Shown: positions 42,065-51,950, numbered from the stretch's first letter. The stretch is DNA of 64,000 bases from DASTCZ01 sp963704455 (GCA_963704455.1 OY969905.1:3906001-3970000), one strand, 5' to 3'. Notes: generated by a model from the sequence alone, not told the origin. A program made the numbers and translations.

Positions 42065-43246
42065 ATGAATCAGCCCGTCATCCTCAGCGCCGTCCGCACA
42101 CCCATCGGAAAATTTCAAGGTTGCCTCAGTTCTCTCTCCGCCACGGAACTCGGCGCAAAAGTAGTCGCCGAAGCGGTCCGCCGCGCTGGCATCGAAGCCA
42201 ACACAGTGGACGAAATCATTATGGGCTGCGTTGTCTCCGCCGGACTCGGCCAGAATCCCGCGCGCCAGGCCGGCCTCCGCGGCGGTCTCGACTCGCGCGT
42301 CGCCGCCATGACCATCAACAAAGTTTGCGGCTCCGGCCTCAAAGCCGTCGGCCTCGCCGCGCAAGGCGTGCAGCTTGGCGAAATCGAAATCGGAGTTGCG
42401 GGCGGCATGGAGAGCATGTCCAATTGCCCCTACCTGCTTCCCGGCGCGCGCAACGGCTACCGCCTCGGCAACGCCGAAATTATTGACTCGATGATCCGCG
42501 ACGGCCTCTGGGACGCCTTCAACGATTACCACATGGGCCAGACCGCCGAGCTTGTCGCCGACAAATATAAAATCACGCGCGAAGAGCAGGACCGCTTCGC
42601 CGTCGAAAGCCACCAGAAAGCCTTGCGCGCCATGCAATCCTGTTTCTTCGAGTCGCAAATTCTGCCCATCGAGGTCCCGCAGAAAAAAGGTGCGCCCATC
42701 GTCATCTCCAAAGACGAATCCCCTCGCGCGGACACCTCTCTCGAAACCCTCGCGAAGCTGAAGCCCGCATTCAAGAAAGACGGAACCGTCACCGCCGGCA
42801 ATGCGCCCGGCACGAATGACGGCGCCGCAGCGTGCGTCGTCACCAGCGAATCCGCCGCCTCGCGCCTCGGCAAGCAGCCCATGGCGCGCATCGTCGCGCA
42901 GGCCGTCAGTGGCCTCGAGCCGCAATGGGTGTTGATGGCTCCCGTGCAGGCAGTCGAAAAACTGCTGAAGAAAACCGGCTGGGATCGCGACCGCGACGTT
43001 GACCTCGTCGAACTAAACGAAGCATTCGCCGTGCAGGCGCTCGCGGTAATCCGCGAGCTGCGCCTCGACCCTGCCAAGGTCAACGTAAATGGCGGCGCCG
43101 TCGCGCTTGGCCATCCAATCGGAGCATCCGGCGCGCGCGTGCTCGTCACACTGCTCTACGAATTGCACCGCCGCAATTTGAAGCGCGGCATCGCCGCTCT
43201 CTGCCTCGGCGGCGGCAACGCCGTAGCAATGGCTGTCGAACGGTAA
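42065..43246 (+). CDS. Acetyl-CoA acetyltransferase (thiolase)
   Basis: 393 residues, standard length. The acyl-accepting Cys88 is in NKVCGSGLKA, with GGMESMSN, NEAFA, His350 in ALGHPIGASGAR and the second active Cys380 in CLGGGNA. It catalyses reversible condensation or thiolysis of acetoacetyl-CoA or longer 3-ketoacyl-CoA. A hydroxyacyl-CoA dehydrogenase gene 2.4 kb downstream (45626) belongs to the same pathway, suggesting beta-oxidation or C4 acyl-CoA metabolism. Confidence 0.95.
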   Translation: MNQPVILSAVRTPIGKFQGCLSSLSATELGAKVVAEAVRRAGIEANTVDEIIMGCVVSAGLGQNPARQAGLRGGLDSRVAAMTINKVCGSGLKAVGLAAQGVQLGEIEIGVAGGMESMSNCPYLLPGARNGYRLGNAEIIDSMIRDGLWDAFNDYHMGQTAELVADKYKITREEQDRFAVESHQKALRAMQSCFFESQILPIEVPQKKGAPIVISKDESPRADTSLETLAKLKPAFKKDGTVTAGNAPGTNDGAAACVVTSESAASRLGKQPMARIVAQAVSGLEPQWVLMAPVQAVEKLLKKTGWDRDRDVDLVELNEAFAVQALAVIRELRLDPAKVNVNGGAVALGHPIGASGARVLVTLLYELHRRNLKRGIAALCLGGGNAVAMAVER

Positions 43247-43259
43247 GCCCGGGCTCTCA

Positions 43260-44297
43260 ATGCTCAGAATCGAATCCCTCGGTCTCCGGCTCTTTGCGGG
43301 CATCCTCACCCTTCTTGTCCTTCCGTTTCCTTGTGCGCCAAGCCCAAACGACGGCGCGGCCTCCATCGCCGCCGGCGGCATTCAACTGCGCAGCGAACCT
43401 TCCATTTCCATGGAGAAAGAGCGCTTAACCATCGGCATCAAAAAAGTCGAAGTCGAATACGAATTCCGGAATGAGACTGCCACCGACATTACGACCGAAG
43501 TCGCCTTCCCCATCCCACGCTATCAATGCGACACCGCCGGCCAGGACCCGCATTTTCGTGACTTTAATGTTTGGGTTGATGAGGCCAAGGTGGACTATCA
43601 AACCATCCTGCATGCGCTTGTAGGCGGACAAGACAAAACAAAGGTCTTGACCGACCTGAAGATCTCCGACAAATCGATCGAGTTCGACGTAAACAAGTGC
43701 TACGAACCTGACAAGAATAGTGAGATAGGCCGTCTCTCCTCATCGGCCCAAAAAAAATTGAAACAGGCCGGACTGATTGACGAGGACGGGAATCCACGCT
43801 GGTCTGTTGAGAAAATCTATCATTGGAATATGACCTTTCCCGGTCAAAAAATTGTGCGGGTCCGTCACGAATATTCTCCAGTCGTGGGCCAGACTCAGAT
43901 CCCGGAGGACTACCTCAGAGCCATCAAGCAGAACCTTCAAGGGAAAGAGGGTTCGGCGGATCTAGGCGGCCATCCCCGGGAAATCGTTGAGCAATTTGCA
44001 CAATTATTTCGCAATGCATGCGCGAACACTTCCGTTGTTGATGGACTGGATGCAAAGAATCAGCCAATGGCTGTCGTCCACTGGGTGGATTATATTTTGA
44101 CCACCGCAAATACTTGGAAAACTCCAATCAAGGATTTCACTTTGATAGTTGACGTCACAAATCCCTGGAACAAGGATCCCATCACCGCAAATTTTTGCTG
44201 GGACGGCCCTCCCCGTCGCCTGGATCCCGCTCATTTCATTGTCGAGAAGAAGGACTTTCGACCGGACAAGGAACTCGCCGTATACTTCTTGCACTGA
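43260..44297 (+). CDS. Secreted DUF4424-like protein
   Basis: 345 residues. A hydrophobic N-terminus (LFAGILTLLVLPFPCA) suggests export. The mature start PNDGAASIAAGGIQL and IGIKKVEVEYEFRNETA fit the pattern of DUF4424 proteins (NDS-type start, then conserved EVxVxYxFxN). A second conserved part, VEKIYHWNMTFPGQKIVRVR, occurs near 185-205. Function unknown. It lies 13 bp after the thiolase stop. Confidence 0.7.
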   Translation: MLRIESLGLRLFAGILTLLVLPFPCAPSPNDGAASIAAGGIQLRSEPSISMEKERLTIGIKKVEVEYEFRNETATDITTEVAFPIPRYQCDTAGQDPHFRDFNVWVDEAKVDYQTILHALVGGQDKTKVLTDLKISDKSIEFDVNKCYEPDKNSEIGRLSSSAQKKLKQAGLIDEDGNPRWSVEKIYHWNMTFPGQKIVRVRHEYSPVVGQTQIPEDYLRAIKQNLQGKEGSADLGGHPREIVEQFAQLFRNACANTSVVDGLDAKNQPMAVVHWVDYILTTANTWKTPIKDFTLIVDVTNPWNKDPITANFCWDGPPRRLDPAHFIVEKKDFRPDKELAVYFLH

Positions 44298-44320
44298 CGA
44301 TCGCGCGCGAACGCTGACCA

Positions 44321-45508
44321 ATGTTCTGCCCACTCTGCCAATCCGAATATCGCGAAGGCATCAAGCAGTGCACCGACTGCCGCGCCGCCCTCGTCGCTTC
44401 GCTCGATTCACCCGAAGCCCGTACCAATCGCCCGCGTATTCTGTGGCAAGCGCCAATCGAGGAACTTTTCATCGCCATTCGCAATCGCCTCGAAGAAGAC
44501 GCCATTCCTTGCCGCGCGATCGAGGATGAATCTCCTTTGCTGCGCCACATCCGCAAGCATTTTGAAATTCGCGTGCTCGCAAATGATTTTGATCGCGCAT
44601 TGGGGTCTGGCATCGAAGCAGTTGAAGCTTTGAATCCACGGTTGGGTTGGCTTGAATCCTGCCGCGTCTGCGCCGCCCAGCAGGCCGCCGGGTTTTCAAG
44701 GTGCGCGGCATGCGGCGCGTTGCTCTTCGCTGCGGAGGTCGAGCAAGACACAACCTTCTCGCAGTCACAGGAGTCGAGCATGGGCGGTGTCGTTGGTATT
44801 GCCAACAATGAAGTATGGCAACCGCTCGGCAAGCACTGCACGCTCTGCGGTCTCGTCTATCAAACGAAATACACGCACTGCTCTGCCTGCGGGATCGAAC
44901 TCACCGACGGCTTCGCTCCCAGTTCACCCAGAAACACGCGCGAGGCGCACGAACCGCTAACGGTCGTGTGGAAAGGGGGCGACCCTGTTGCGCTAAGCCG
45001 CATCGTTTGCGCCCTGCGCCGGGCAGGAATCCGCGCCTTCACCAAATCAACCGAAGACCATCTCGTTTTTCAAATTGCAATGCCGCGCCCACGCTACGAA
45101 ATAAACGTTTTCAAATCGGATTACGAAATCGCGCGTTACTTCGTCGCCCCGGTCAAAGAAACTTTGCCCTTTGAAGCGCTTGCACCGCAGGATGGCGAAC
45201 AGGTTGTCGTCCAAACTGCAACACACCAAGCGGAGCCGCTTTCATTAACCGATTCCGCCTCAGCTGCGCAGCACGTCCCAATGAAATTGCCGTGGAAGTG
45301 GTCGCCCGCCCGCGCCACAGTTGAAGTCTGGACTGGCGATGATTCCGGCGTTGCCGACATGCTCGCCCGCTGCCTTGCCGAAAATCGCATACGCTTCCGC
45401 TGCCAGGGCGCCAGCCCGGACACGCAACATTTCTTCGTCTACCCGGAAGACTCCGCCCACGCCGCCGAAATCGTCGCCACAATTGTGGATTCCGTTTCTC
45501 AATCCTGA
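44321..45508 (+). CDS. Double zinc-ribbon protein with DUF2007-like domains
   Basis: 395 residues. Zinc-ribbon pairs: MFCPLC...CTDC at 1-20; CRVC...CAAC near 115-133; CTLC...CSAC near 173-190. Between and after them are small alpha/beta segments (APIEELFIAIRNRLEEDAIP and similar at about 215 and 335) that resemble the DUF2007 fold, which combines with zinc ribbons in other proteins. Probably cytoplasmic; function not known. It stands 24 bp after the DUF4424-like gene. Confidence 0.7.
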   Translation: MFCPLCQSEYREGIKQCTDCRAALVASLDSPEARTNRPRILWQAPIEELFIAIRNRLEEDAIPCRAIEDESPLLRHIRKHFEIRVLANDFDRALGSGIEAVEALNPRLGWLESCRVCAAQQAAGFSRCAACGALLFAAEVEQDTTFSQSQESSMGGVVGIANNEVWQPLGKHCTLCGLVYQTKYTHCSACGIELTDGFAPSSPRNTREAHEPLTVVWKGGDPVALSRIVCALRRAGIRAFTKSTEDHLVFQIAMPRPRYEINVFKSDYEIARYFVAPVKETLPFEALAPQDGEQVVVQTATHQAEPLSLTDSASAAQHVPMKLPWKWSPARATVEVWTGDDSGVADMLARCLAENRIRFRCQGASPDTQHFFVYPEDSAHAAEIVATIVDSVSQS

Positions 45509-45549
45509 TCATCGGATCGCGCATATATGTCCTCACTATGCGCTTGCCT

Positions 45550-45579
45550 CTAGCCACTAATCACTAGCCACTAGCCACT
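45550..45579. repeat. Short tandem repeat CTAGCCACT
   Basis: CTAGCCACT occurs at 45550-45558, 45564-45572 and 45571-45579, in the intergenic space before the hydroxyacyl-CoA dehydrogenase. It looks like slippage; no gene or hairpin function is seen. Confidence 0.6.
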
Positions 45580-45625
45580 CCGCGCTTGTATCCTCTCAGT
45601 TTCGGTTTCCTAGCGGAGGTCATCT

Positions 45626-46489
45626 GTGAGCCTCGACTCAATCAAAACCGTCGCCGTCATCGGCGCGGGCACCATGGGCAACGGCATCGCGCACGTCTTC
45701 GCCCGCGCCGGCTTCAGCGTCATCCTGCGCGATGTTGACCAGCGCTTCCTCGATCGCGCGCTTGCCACCATCTCCGCGAATCTCGACCGTGAAATAAAAA
45801 AAGGCAAACTCGCCGAATCCGACAAGCCCGCCGTCCTCACTCGTCTCACTGCCACCACACACTCCGCTGCCCTCACTCGCGCCGACTTCTGCATTGAAGC
45901 CGTTCCCGAGCGCCTCGACCTGAAGGTCGCCGTCCTCCGCGAAGCCGATTCGCTCCTCCGCCCCGGCGTAATCCTCGCGTCGAACACGTCTTCCATCTCC
46001 GTAACCACTCTCGCCGCCGCCACCAAGCGCCCCGAGCAGTTCATCGGCATGCACTTTATGAATCCAGTCCCCGTAATGGCGCTCGTCGAAGTCATCCGCG
46101 CCATCCAGACAAGTGACGCCACCTTCGCCACAACAATCTCGCTCTGTGAGAAACTCGATAAGAAGCCCGTTCCCGCGAATGACGCTCCCGGCTTCGTCTC
46201 CAACCGCGTCCTTATGCCCATGATCAACGAGGCCGCGTTCTGTGTAATGGAAGGCGTCGCCACCGCCGAATCCGTGGACGCCGTCATGAAGCTCGGCATG
46301 AACCATCCGATGGGCCCGCTCGAGCTCGCCGACTTCATCGGCCTCGATGTCTGCGTGGATATCCTTGACGTTCTCTACAGAGGCTTCGGCGATCCAAAGT
46401 ATCGCGCCTGCGCGCTGCTCCGGAAGCTCGTCGCCGCAGGCTGGCTCGGACGCAAGTCCGGCCGAGGCTTCTACAAATATCCTGCCTAG
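45626..46489 (+). CDS. 3-hydroxybutyryl-CoA/3-hydroxyacyl-CoA dehydrogenase
   Basis: 287 residues from GTG 45626, set by GGAGG at 45615-45619. NAD-binding motif GAGTMGNG at 13-20, SNTSS, catalytic His143 in GMHFMNPVPVM and the C-terminal domain NRVLMPMINEA, GMNHPMGPLELADFIGLD. It oxidises (S)-3-hydroxyacyl-CoA to 3-ketoacyl-CoA with NAD+, feeding the thiolase at 42065. Length fits the short, single-function form. Confidence 0.95.
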   Translation: MSLDSIKTVAVIGAGTMGNGIAHVFARAGFSVILRDVDQRFLDRALATISANLDREIKKGKLAESDKPAVLTRLTATTHSAALTRADFCIEAVPERLDLKVAVLREADSLLRPGVILASNTSSISVTTLAAATKRPEQFIGMHFMNPVPVMALVEVIRAIQTSDATFATTISLCEKLDKKPVPANDAPGFVSNRVLMPMINEAAFCVMEGVATAESVDAVMKLGMNHPMGPLELADFIGLDVCVDILDVLYRGFGDPKYRACALLRKLVAAGWLGRKSGRGFYKYPA

Positions 46490-46709
46490 GTCTCCGTCAA
46501 TTCCGTGGAGCTTTTTCGGGCGGGGAAAGAGGCGCATTTTTTAACGCAAAACTGACGATTCTGCAGGGGGAAACAAGTGAAGCCCCCTCTTTATCCTGAA
46601 GTACCATACTGTCTATTCGGTCAAAATCGAACGTAAAACCCATACGCCCGCTGGATTTAGCCCGTGCCTCGATGTACAATTTCGGCTGCTTTCTCTCTTG
46701 GAGAAAAAC

Positions 46710-47513
46710 GTGAAAAGACTCGTCCCGGTAACCAGCTTAATCATTTTGGCTCTCATTGCATCCAGTTCCGCCGGCGCGCAGAGTTTTGCCGGATTTTATA
46801 TCGGCGTCTATGCGGGCGGCAGCGTCAACTCGTCCGCTGCGCAAACCACTACTGTTTTCAACGCCGCGGGTTACTTCGCCAGCACCAGCATCCCGGCGAT
46901 TGCCACCGCGGGAGTGCAGAACTTTTCTCCCGAGGCCATCACCGGCGGCATCCAGACGGGCTGGAACTTTCAGTGGGGGCATTTCGTCCTCGGCCCCGAA
47001 GTTGACTTCGGCACTTTGCGTACGGATGTTACACAAAGCACGACCGCGACCTATCCTTGTTGCTCGCCAGCCACTTTCACCGTCAGCCAATCCATCAAGA
47101 CCCGTGGTTTGTTTACGGCGCGCGCGCGCGCGGGAGTCGCCCTCGGCCGCTTGTACCTTTACGGCACCGGCGGCGCCGCCCTTACCAATCTGAATGCTCA
47201 GCAAGTCTTCACCGACACATTCGACAGCGCCCTCGAGAGCGGCGGCTCCAAAGTGGATAAGGCCGGATGGGTTGTTGGCGGTGGCGGTGAGGTTTCCCTC
47301 TCGCGGCACTTCTCCATGAAGGGTGAATTCCTCTACATCGGTTTCGGCTCCGTGACGAGCACCAGCACAAACCTGGTATCGTCCGGAGGAGACATTAGCC
47401 CCGTCCGCTCGGGCGAGCCTACAGGAACGACTTCCTACCCGCAAAACCCATTTACGCACACTGCCACACTTACCGAGAAGATGGGCCGTTTCGGCGTGAA
47501 CTTCCGCTTCTAG
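46710..47513 (+). CDS. Outer-membrane beta-barrel protein (opacity/porin-like)
   Basis: 267 residues from GTG 46710, preceded by TTGGAGAA; a TTG at 46698 lies inside that Shine-Dalgarno and is less likely. Signal peptide ending SAGA-QSF. The mature chain is amphipathic beta strands with Gly/aromatic turns (FAGFYIGVYAGG, GGIQTGWNFQWG, GLFTARARAGVALGRLYLYG) and ends with a terminal Phe (FGVNFRF), typical of outer-membrane barrels. Function unknown; no operon partner. Confidence 0.83.
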   Translation: MKRLVPVTSLIILALIASSSAGAQSFAGFYIGVYAGGSVNSSAAQTTTVFNAAGYFASTSIPAIATAGVQNFSPEAITGGIQTGWNFQWGHFVLGPEVDFGTLRTDVTQSTTATYPCCSPATFTVSQSIKTRGLFTARARAGVALGRLYLYGTGGAALTNLNAQQVFTDTFDSALESGGSKVDKAGWVVGGGGEVSLSRHFSMKGEFLYIGFGSVTSTSTNLVSSGGDISPVRSGEPTGTTSYPQNPFTHTATLTEKMGRFGVNFRF

Positions 47514-47634
47514 TTCTCAGCCGAAACCATTTGCCCTCAGCGCATTAAATCGATACGTGTGAGTCCAATTGCAGTGAAGGTAGTCCTTCGTTGGCGATTT
47601 GGTTGCGCATGCCACGTGGACCCCGCCCTGCGGA

Positions 47635-49182
47635 TTAGGCTTTCGCCGCGTCGAGGAGCGCGCGGACCTTGCGCGCCATCGTCATGGGACTAAATGGTTT
47701 CTGAATCATCACCGCGGCTTTTGGAAGCGATGTAGCGAGAGTTGAGCCTTTCTGTGAATAGCCGGACATAAAAATCACAGGCATATCGGGCTTGATTTTC
47801 GCGATCCCTTCATAAGCTTCGGGTCCGCTCCACAGGGACATAATCACGTCCGTAAGGACAAGCGAGATTTTTTCCTGAAACGCACGGAACGCTGCGAGGG
47901 CTTCTTCCCCACCTTGTGCGAGAATCACGGTATACCCGAGGGCTTCGAGCGATTCTTGAACCATTCCGCGAATGCCATCGTCATCTTCGGCAACCAGAAT
48001 GGTCTCCGTGCCTCCGCGAATGGCGGAATCGTCTAATTGAGGCGCAAGATCGGGATCCTTCTGGACTGCGGGCAGATAAATGTGGAAGACCGTGCCTTTC
48101 CCTACCTCGCTATAAACTTCCACGCTGCCCTCATGTTGCCTTACTACGCCGAGTGCCGTCGCGAGCCCCAACCCGGTGCCCATGCCGTTCTTCTTGGTGG
48201 TGAAGAACGGTTCAAAGATGTGCTCCATGGTGGCCTTATCCATTCCCATTCCCGTGTCGGAAACTGAAAGCCGGACGTACTTTCCAGGTCGCGCATAGGA
48301 ATGGTGCTTACAGTATTCGTCATCGAGTTCGATGGGAGCCGTTTCAATCAGCAATTGTCCACCATTGGGCATGGCGTCGCGCGCATTCAAGCACAAATTC
48401 ATGAAGACCTGTTCGATTTGTACCGGGTCCGCGCGAATTACTTGCGCTTCGGGCGCGAGCGCCATTTTGATTTCAATCTGCTTACCGATGATCCGTTCCA
48501 GCAGCGCAACGGTTTCGGCAACATGCTGGTTCAAATCGAGGTTCCGAGGCTCCAGAACCTGCCGCCGTGCGTAGGCGAGCAACTGGCGCGTGAGATTTGC
48601 GGCTCGCTTGGATTGTTCACGAATATTTTGAAGATACCGCGCGACGGGGCTTTCGCGCGGGGCTGCGTCAATTCCCAACTCCGCCCAGCCGAGAATCGCA
48701 CCGATGGCGTTATTGAAATCGTGTGCGATTCCACCTGCAAGGTTTCCGATGGCTTCAAATTTTTCGAGTTGTCTCATGCGCTGCTCGGTGCGCTTGTAGT
48801 TGCGGCGGCTTTCGGCGTCGCGGAGTTCCCGTTCAATCGCTGGAACCAGACACGCGAGGTTGTCCTTCATCACATAATCGTGGGCGCCCTGGCGCATCGC
48901 CTCCACGGCGGTGTCTTCGCCGAGCGTGGCGGAGACAAAGATGAATGGTGTGTCCAGCTTCCGGTCGTGGACGATTTTAAGCGCCGCAGTCCCGCTAAAG
49001 CCGGGCATTGTGTGGTCAGAGATGACGATGTCCCAGGCTTCTTCCGCCAGGGACAACTTCAGGGCGTCAGCTGAGGCGACTTGTTTGTAGGCGAGGTCGT
49101 ATCCGCCCTTCTGAAGCTCGCGAACCAGCAATTCACAGTCTGCTTCGGAGTCCTCAATTATGAGTGCGCGGAGTGGGGGCAT
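47635..49182 (-). CDS. REC-HisKA-HATPase-REC hybrid histidine kinase
   Basis: 515 residues. An N-terminal receiver (ALIIEDSEADCELL, phospho-acceptor Asp in IVISDHTMPG) is followed by an H-box AGGIAHDFNNAIGAILG, an HATPase core (NLCLNARDAM, DTGMGMD, FEPFFTTK, GTGLGLA) and a C-terminal receiver (ILVAEDDDGIRGM, LVLTDVIM, QKPF). No membrane span. Third gene of a kinase/regulator/hybrid-kinase operon; the upstream single receiver (49186) begins 3 bp away. Receiver-first hybrids often take phosphate from another kinase. Confidence 0.93.
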   Translation of the reverse strand: MPPLRALIIEDSEADCELLVRELQKGGYDLAYKQVASADALKLSLAEEAWDIVISDHTMPGFSGTAALKIVHDRKLDTPFIFVSATLGEDTAVEAMRQGAHDYVMKDNLACLVPAIERELRDAESRRNYKRTEQRMRQLEKFEAIGNLAGGIAHDFNNAIGAILGWAELGIDAAPRESPVARYLQNIREQSKRAANLTRQLLAYARRQVLEPRNLDLNQHVAETVALLERIIGKQIEIKMALAPEAQVIRADPVQIEQVFMNLCLNARDAMPNGGQLLIETAPIELDDEYCKHHSYARPGKYVRLSVSDTGMGMDKATMEHIFEPFFTTKKNGMGTGLGLATALGVVRQHEGSVEVYSEVGKGTVFHIYLPAVQKDPDLAPQLDDSAIRGGTETILVAEDDDGIRGMVQESLEALGYTVILAQGGEEALAAFRAFQEKISLVLTDVIMSLWSGPEAYEGIAKIKPDMPVIFMSGYSQKGSTLATSLPKAAVMIQKPFSPMTMARKVRALLDAAKA

Positions 49183-49185
49183 AAC

Positions 49186-49641
49186 CTACACCTTCCTCGG
49201 AGTCGCCGACGGTGGGCGTTCGTTCAATAGCAGCCAGTAAAGGCCCAATTGCCGGACGGCTTCGGAAAACTGAGTAAAGTCAACGGGTTTGCGGACGTAA
49301 CTGTTCGCACCGAGCCCGTACCCATTCATACGATCCTGCTCCTCGATCGAGGATGTAAGGATAACAGCGGGGATTAGACGGGTCCGCTGGTCCGCGCGCA
49401 ACGTGCGGAGCACTTCGAGACCATCCACTTTCGGCAGCTTTAGATCCAGCAGTACGACGCCCGGCAAATCACTTGAGTCCCGGCCGGAAAAGGGACCAGC
49501 GCAAAAAAGGTAGTCCAGTGTTTCGACGCCGTCGCGTGCGACAATAATCTTGTTGCTGACTTTATTCTTCTTCAACGCCCGAAGCGTAAGTTCTTCGTCA
49601 TCGGGATTGTCTTCCACCAGCAAAATCGTATCCTCGTTCAT
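49186..49641 (-). CDS. Single-domain response regulator (Rcp1-like)
   Basis: 151 residues: a stand-alone receiver with ILLVEDNPDDEELTLRAL, the longer beta2-beta3 loop typical of the Rcp1 group (DYLFCAGPFSGRD), phospho-acceptor in VVLLDLKLPKVDG, ILTSS and RKPVD. There is no output domain, so it would act by protein contact or phosphorelay. It overlaps the upstream kinase gene by 4 bp (ATGA) and is 3 bp from the downstream hybrid kinase. Confidence 0.95.
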   Translation of the reverse strand: MNEDTILLVEDNPDDEELTLRALKKNKVSNKIIVARDGVETLDYLFCAGPFSGRDSSDLPGVVLLDLKLPKVDGLEVLRTLRADQRTRLIPAVILTSSIEEQDRMNGYGLGANSYVRKPVDFTQFSEAVRQLGLYWLLLNERPPSATPRKV

Positions 49642-51218
49642 TTGGACTCCAGTTGATGTGTGTGTGGCTCCAGCGTAAAAAAGAAAGTCGCCCCTTCATT
49701 GACCTTGCTTGTTGCCCATATGTCTCCGCCATGGCGATGGACAATTCTCTGGACGGTGGCAAGCCCGATTCCCGTGCCGGGGAAATCCGCGGCGGCATGG
49801 AGGCGTTGAAAGGCGCCAAAGAGTCGGCTGGCAAAAGCGGGATCAAATCCTGCGCCGTTGTCGCCGACGAAAAAAGAAGACGTCCCATTGCTTTGGGTGC
49901 GCCCGAATTCGATGCGGGCGTGGTCCTGCTTCGATGTGAATTTCCAGGAATTGCCAAGAAGGTTTTGCAATGCGATTCGGATGAGGCGCAGGTCACCTTT
50001 CACTTTAAGACCCGGAGCAATCGCGAATTCGACTTTCCGGTCCGGTTGCACGCCGCGCAGCTCTGAAGCGATCGATCCCGCCAATTGAGAAAGGTCCACG
50101 GGTTCCCGGTGCATTTCGGAGCGCGCGATCCTGGAAAGGTCGAGAAGGTCATCAATCAGCGTGCCCATGCGCACGGTGGCCGCGCGGACGCGCTGGAGGT
50201 CGGTCTTGCCTTCGTCGCTAAGGCGGCCGCCGTGATCTTCAAGCAAAGCAAGACTGAAGCCGTCTATGCTTCGTAGTGGCGCCCGGAGGTCGTGCGACAC
50301 GGAGTAACAGAACGCCTCAAGTTCCTTGTTTGCGGATTCCAGCTCGGCGGTACGCTGATGGACTCTTTCTTCAAGCTCGGCGTTCAGTTTAGACACCGCG
50401 GCCTTTGCGGCCAGACGTTCCTCGTTTTCAAGGCGGACCTGTTCGATTGCAGTTTGCAGCGCGGTTGTCCGTTCGGCGACGCGGCGTTCCAATTCCAAAT
50501 TCAAGCGTTCGAGCAGGTCAACGGCGTCGGCGCGAATGGAAATCTCGCGCAGACACAGAATGCCGATCAAAACCACGAGTGCCATCGCAAATGTGCTGCC
50601 AATCGTTTCAAGTAATCGGGATCTCCGAGCAACGGCGGCGGCCTCGCTGGTCCGAATCTCAAGGAGGCGATTTTCTTCGGATATTGTTGCCGCAAGAGCT
50701 GCTCCCAAGGGGGAACCTATTTTCTTCGCATCTTCATTGATTGGTTTCATGGCGTCCGGGCCGGACTTGCCATCCTGATGCAACTGAATCACGCGCCGTA
50801 GCAATCCGATCCCCAGGTCAGCGAGGCGTGAGAGTTCATCAAGATTGTGTTGTTGAATTGGATTGTCAACCGTTAGGTTGCGGGCGCGGGAAATTGCGGC
50901 ATGAGCATCGGACTCGGCGGTTGAAAACGCCTGAACCTGGGGCTCCCCTCCATTTGCGTAATAGCTAACGGCCGCCAATTGGGCGTTCTTCACTGCCGAA
51001 CTGAAATCGTCCAGGGATTTCAAAACGGCGCGCGCGTGGATCACAAGATTGTTCCATTTTTCAAACTGTATGCTGCTGCGATAACCGACTGAAAATAGGA
51101 ATGCGCCAAGCATGATGGCGATGAGGAATCCAGCGGCAATGAATCGCTGCTGCGAAGTCTTGGGCAGACGCCACTTGAGCAGCTTGCCTCCGGAGACAAG
51201 TTCAGGGATTCGATCCAT
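49638..51218 (-). CDS. CHASE3-type sensor histidine kinase
   Basis: 526 residues from ATG 51218; an in-frame GTG at 51242 would add 8. Two membrane helices (FIAAGFLIAIMLGAFLFSVG and FAMALVVLIGILCL) enclose a helical periplasmic sensor of CHASE3 type (about 50-190). A coiled coil (ERRVAERTTALQTAIEQVR), H-box YSVSHDLRAPLRSIDGF, N-box NLLGNSWKFT, G1 DNGAGFDPAFA and G2 GTGIGLA follow. Phytochrome-kinase-like ending. First gene of the three-gene signalling operon; partner of the Rcp1-like receiver. Confidence 0.92.
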   Translation of the reverse strand: MDRIPELVSGGKLLKWRLPKTSQQRFIAAGFLIAIMLGAFLFSVGYRSSIQFEKWNNLVIHARAVLKSLDDFSSAVKNAQLAAVSYYANGGEPQVQAFSTAESDAHAAISRARNLTVDNPIQQHNLDELSRLADLGIGLLRRVIQLHQDGKSGPDAMKPINEDAKKIGSPLGAALAATISEENRLLEIRTSEAAAVARRSRLLETIGSTFAMALVVLIGILCLREISIRADAVDLLERLNLELERRVAERTTALQTAIEQVRLENEERLAAKAAVSKLNAELEERVHQRTAELESANKELEAFCYSVSHDLRAPLRSIDGFSLALLEDHGGRLSDEGKTDLQRVRAATVRMGTLIDDLLDLSRIARSEMHREPVDLSQLAGSIASELRGVQPDRKVEFAIAPGLKVKGDLRLIRIALQNLLGNSWKFTSKQDHARIEFGRTQSNGTSSFFVGDNGAGFDPAFASRLFGAFQRLHAAADFPGTGIGLATVQRIVHRHGGDIWATSKVNEGATFFFTLEPHTHQLESK

Positions 51219-51502
51219 TGAGTTTTTCGATTCGGGAAACACAAATACGCTCGCATTTTCCGCGCGCGCGAAAACCCGCTACGCGAACGTGGCGAACAGA
51301 GTTTGAGAAGGAGGGGTTGCGGCCTGCTGGCCTGTTTACAACCTCTTCTGGAAGGGTGAATCCATTTTCGCACCGCCGATTCACATGTCAATTCATATGC
51401 TGAGAGCAGTGCTTTCAAGTTAAACGGACAGGCGTTCCCGCCGCCACGCTTTGCCTGCCCACTGAAGCGTTTTTGGTTGCGCGAATTGAAGGTGTGGATG
51501 GA

Positions 51503-51634
51503 TCATTCCGCCCGTAATGCCGTGGCGGGATCAACCTTTGTAGCGCGCAGCGCGGGAATGCAGCAAGCCGCCGCGGTAACGGCAATTAACAATACGGAGA
51601 CCCCGATGAATGTAAGCGGGTCGTGAGTAGGGTA
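51503..51634 (-). pseudogene. Remnant of an FtsX/MacB-like permease C-terminus
   Basis: On the minus strand, DPLTFIGVSVLLIAVTAAAC then IPALRATKVDPATALRAE and a stop at 51503-51505 reads as the last 39 residues of an acidobacterial duplicated-permease/MacB-type protein. Upstream of about 51634 the frame loses similarity, and no start or earlier domain is present. This is therefore a decayed or truncated copy. Apart from it and the promoter at 51893, the gap 51219-51950 shows no gene. Confidence 0.75.
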
Positions 51635-51892
51635 GGGACAACATCGGTGAGTGACAAGCCCTCCCCTATCCGCATCGGGAGTCTAAGAGAAGTGGGAAAT
51701 GGCTTATGTTGTTGAATTCATTGGCATATGGAATTCAAATGGCCCACAAATTTCCCTCACGGCCAGCGCTGCCGGGATTCCAAAAACAGTAGGAGGCCAC
51801 CTACAGACATAACGCAAGAGCCACTTTCCTCGCAAACAACCATGGGATAACGAGAAATCCACAGCCACAGGTCATTATTACATCGAATTAAC

Positions 51893-51921
51893 TTGACACG
51901 GATTCTAACGAGGCCTATATA
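51893..51921 (+). promoter_or_regulatory. Strong sigma-70 promoter of the RHS module
   Basis: Perfect TTGACA (51893-51898), 17-bp spacer and TATATA (51916-51921), about 30 bp before ATG 51951 with Shine-Dalgarno TAGGGAGG. It would drive the secreted protein, the RHS protein and the small overlapping gene. Confidence 0.85.
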
Positions 51922-51950
51922 ACTTCCTTTTTAACTTTAGGGAGGTGGTC

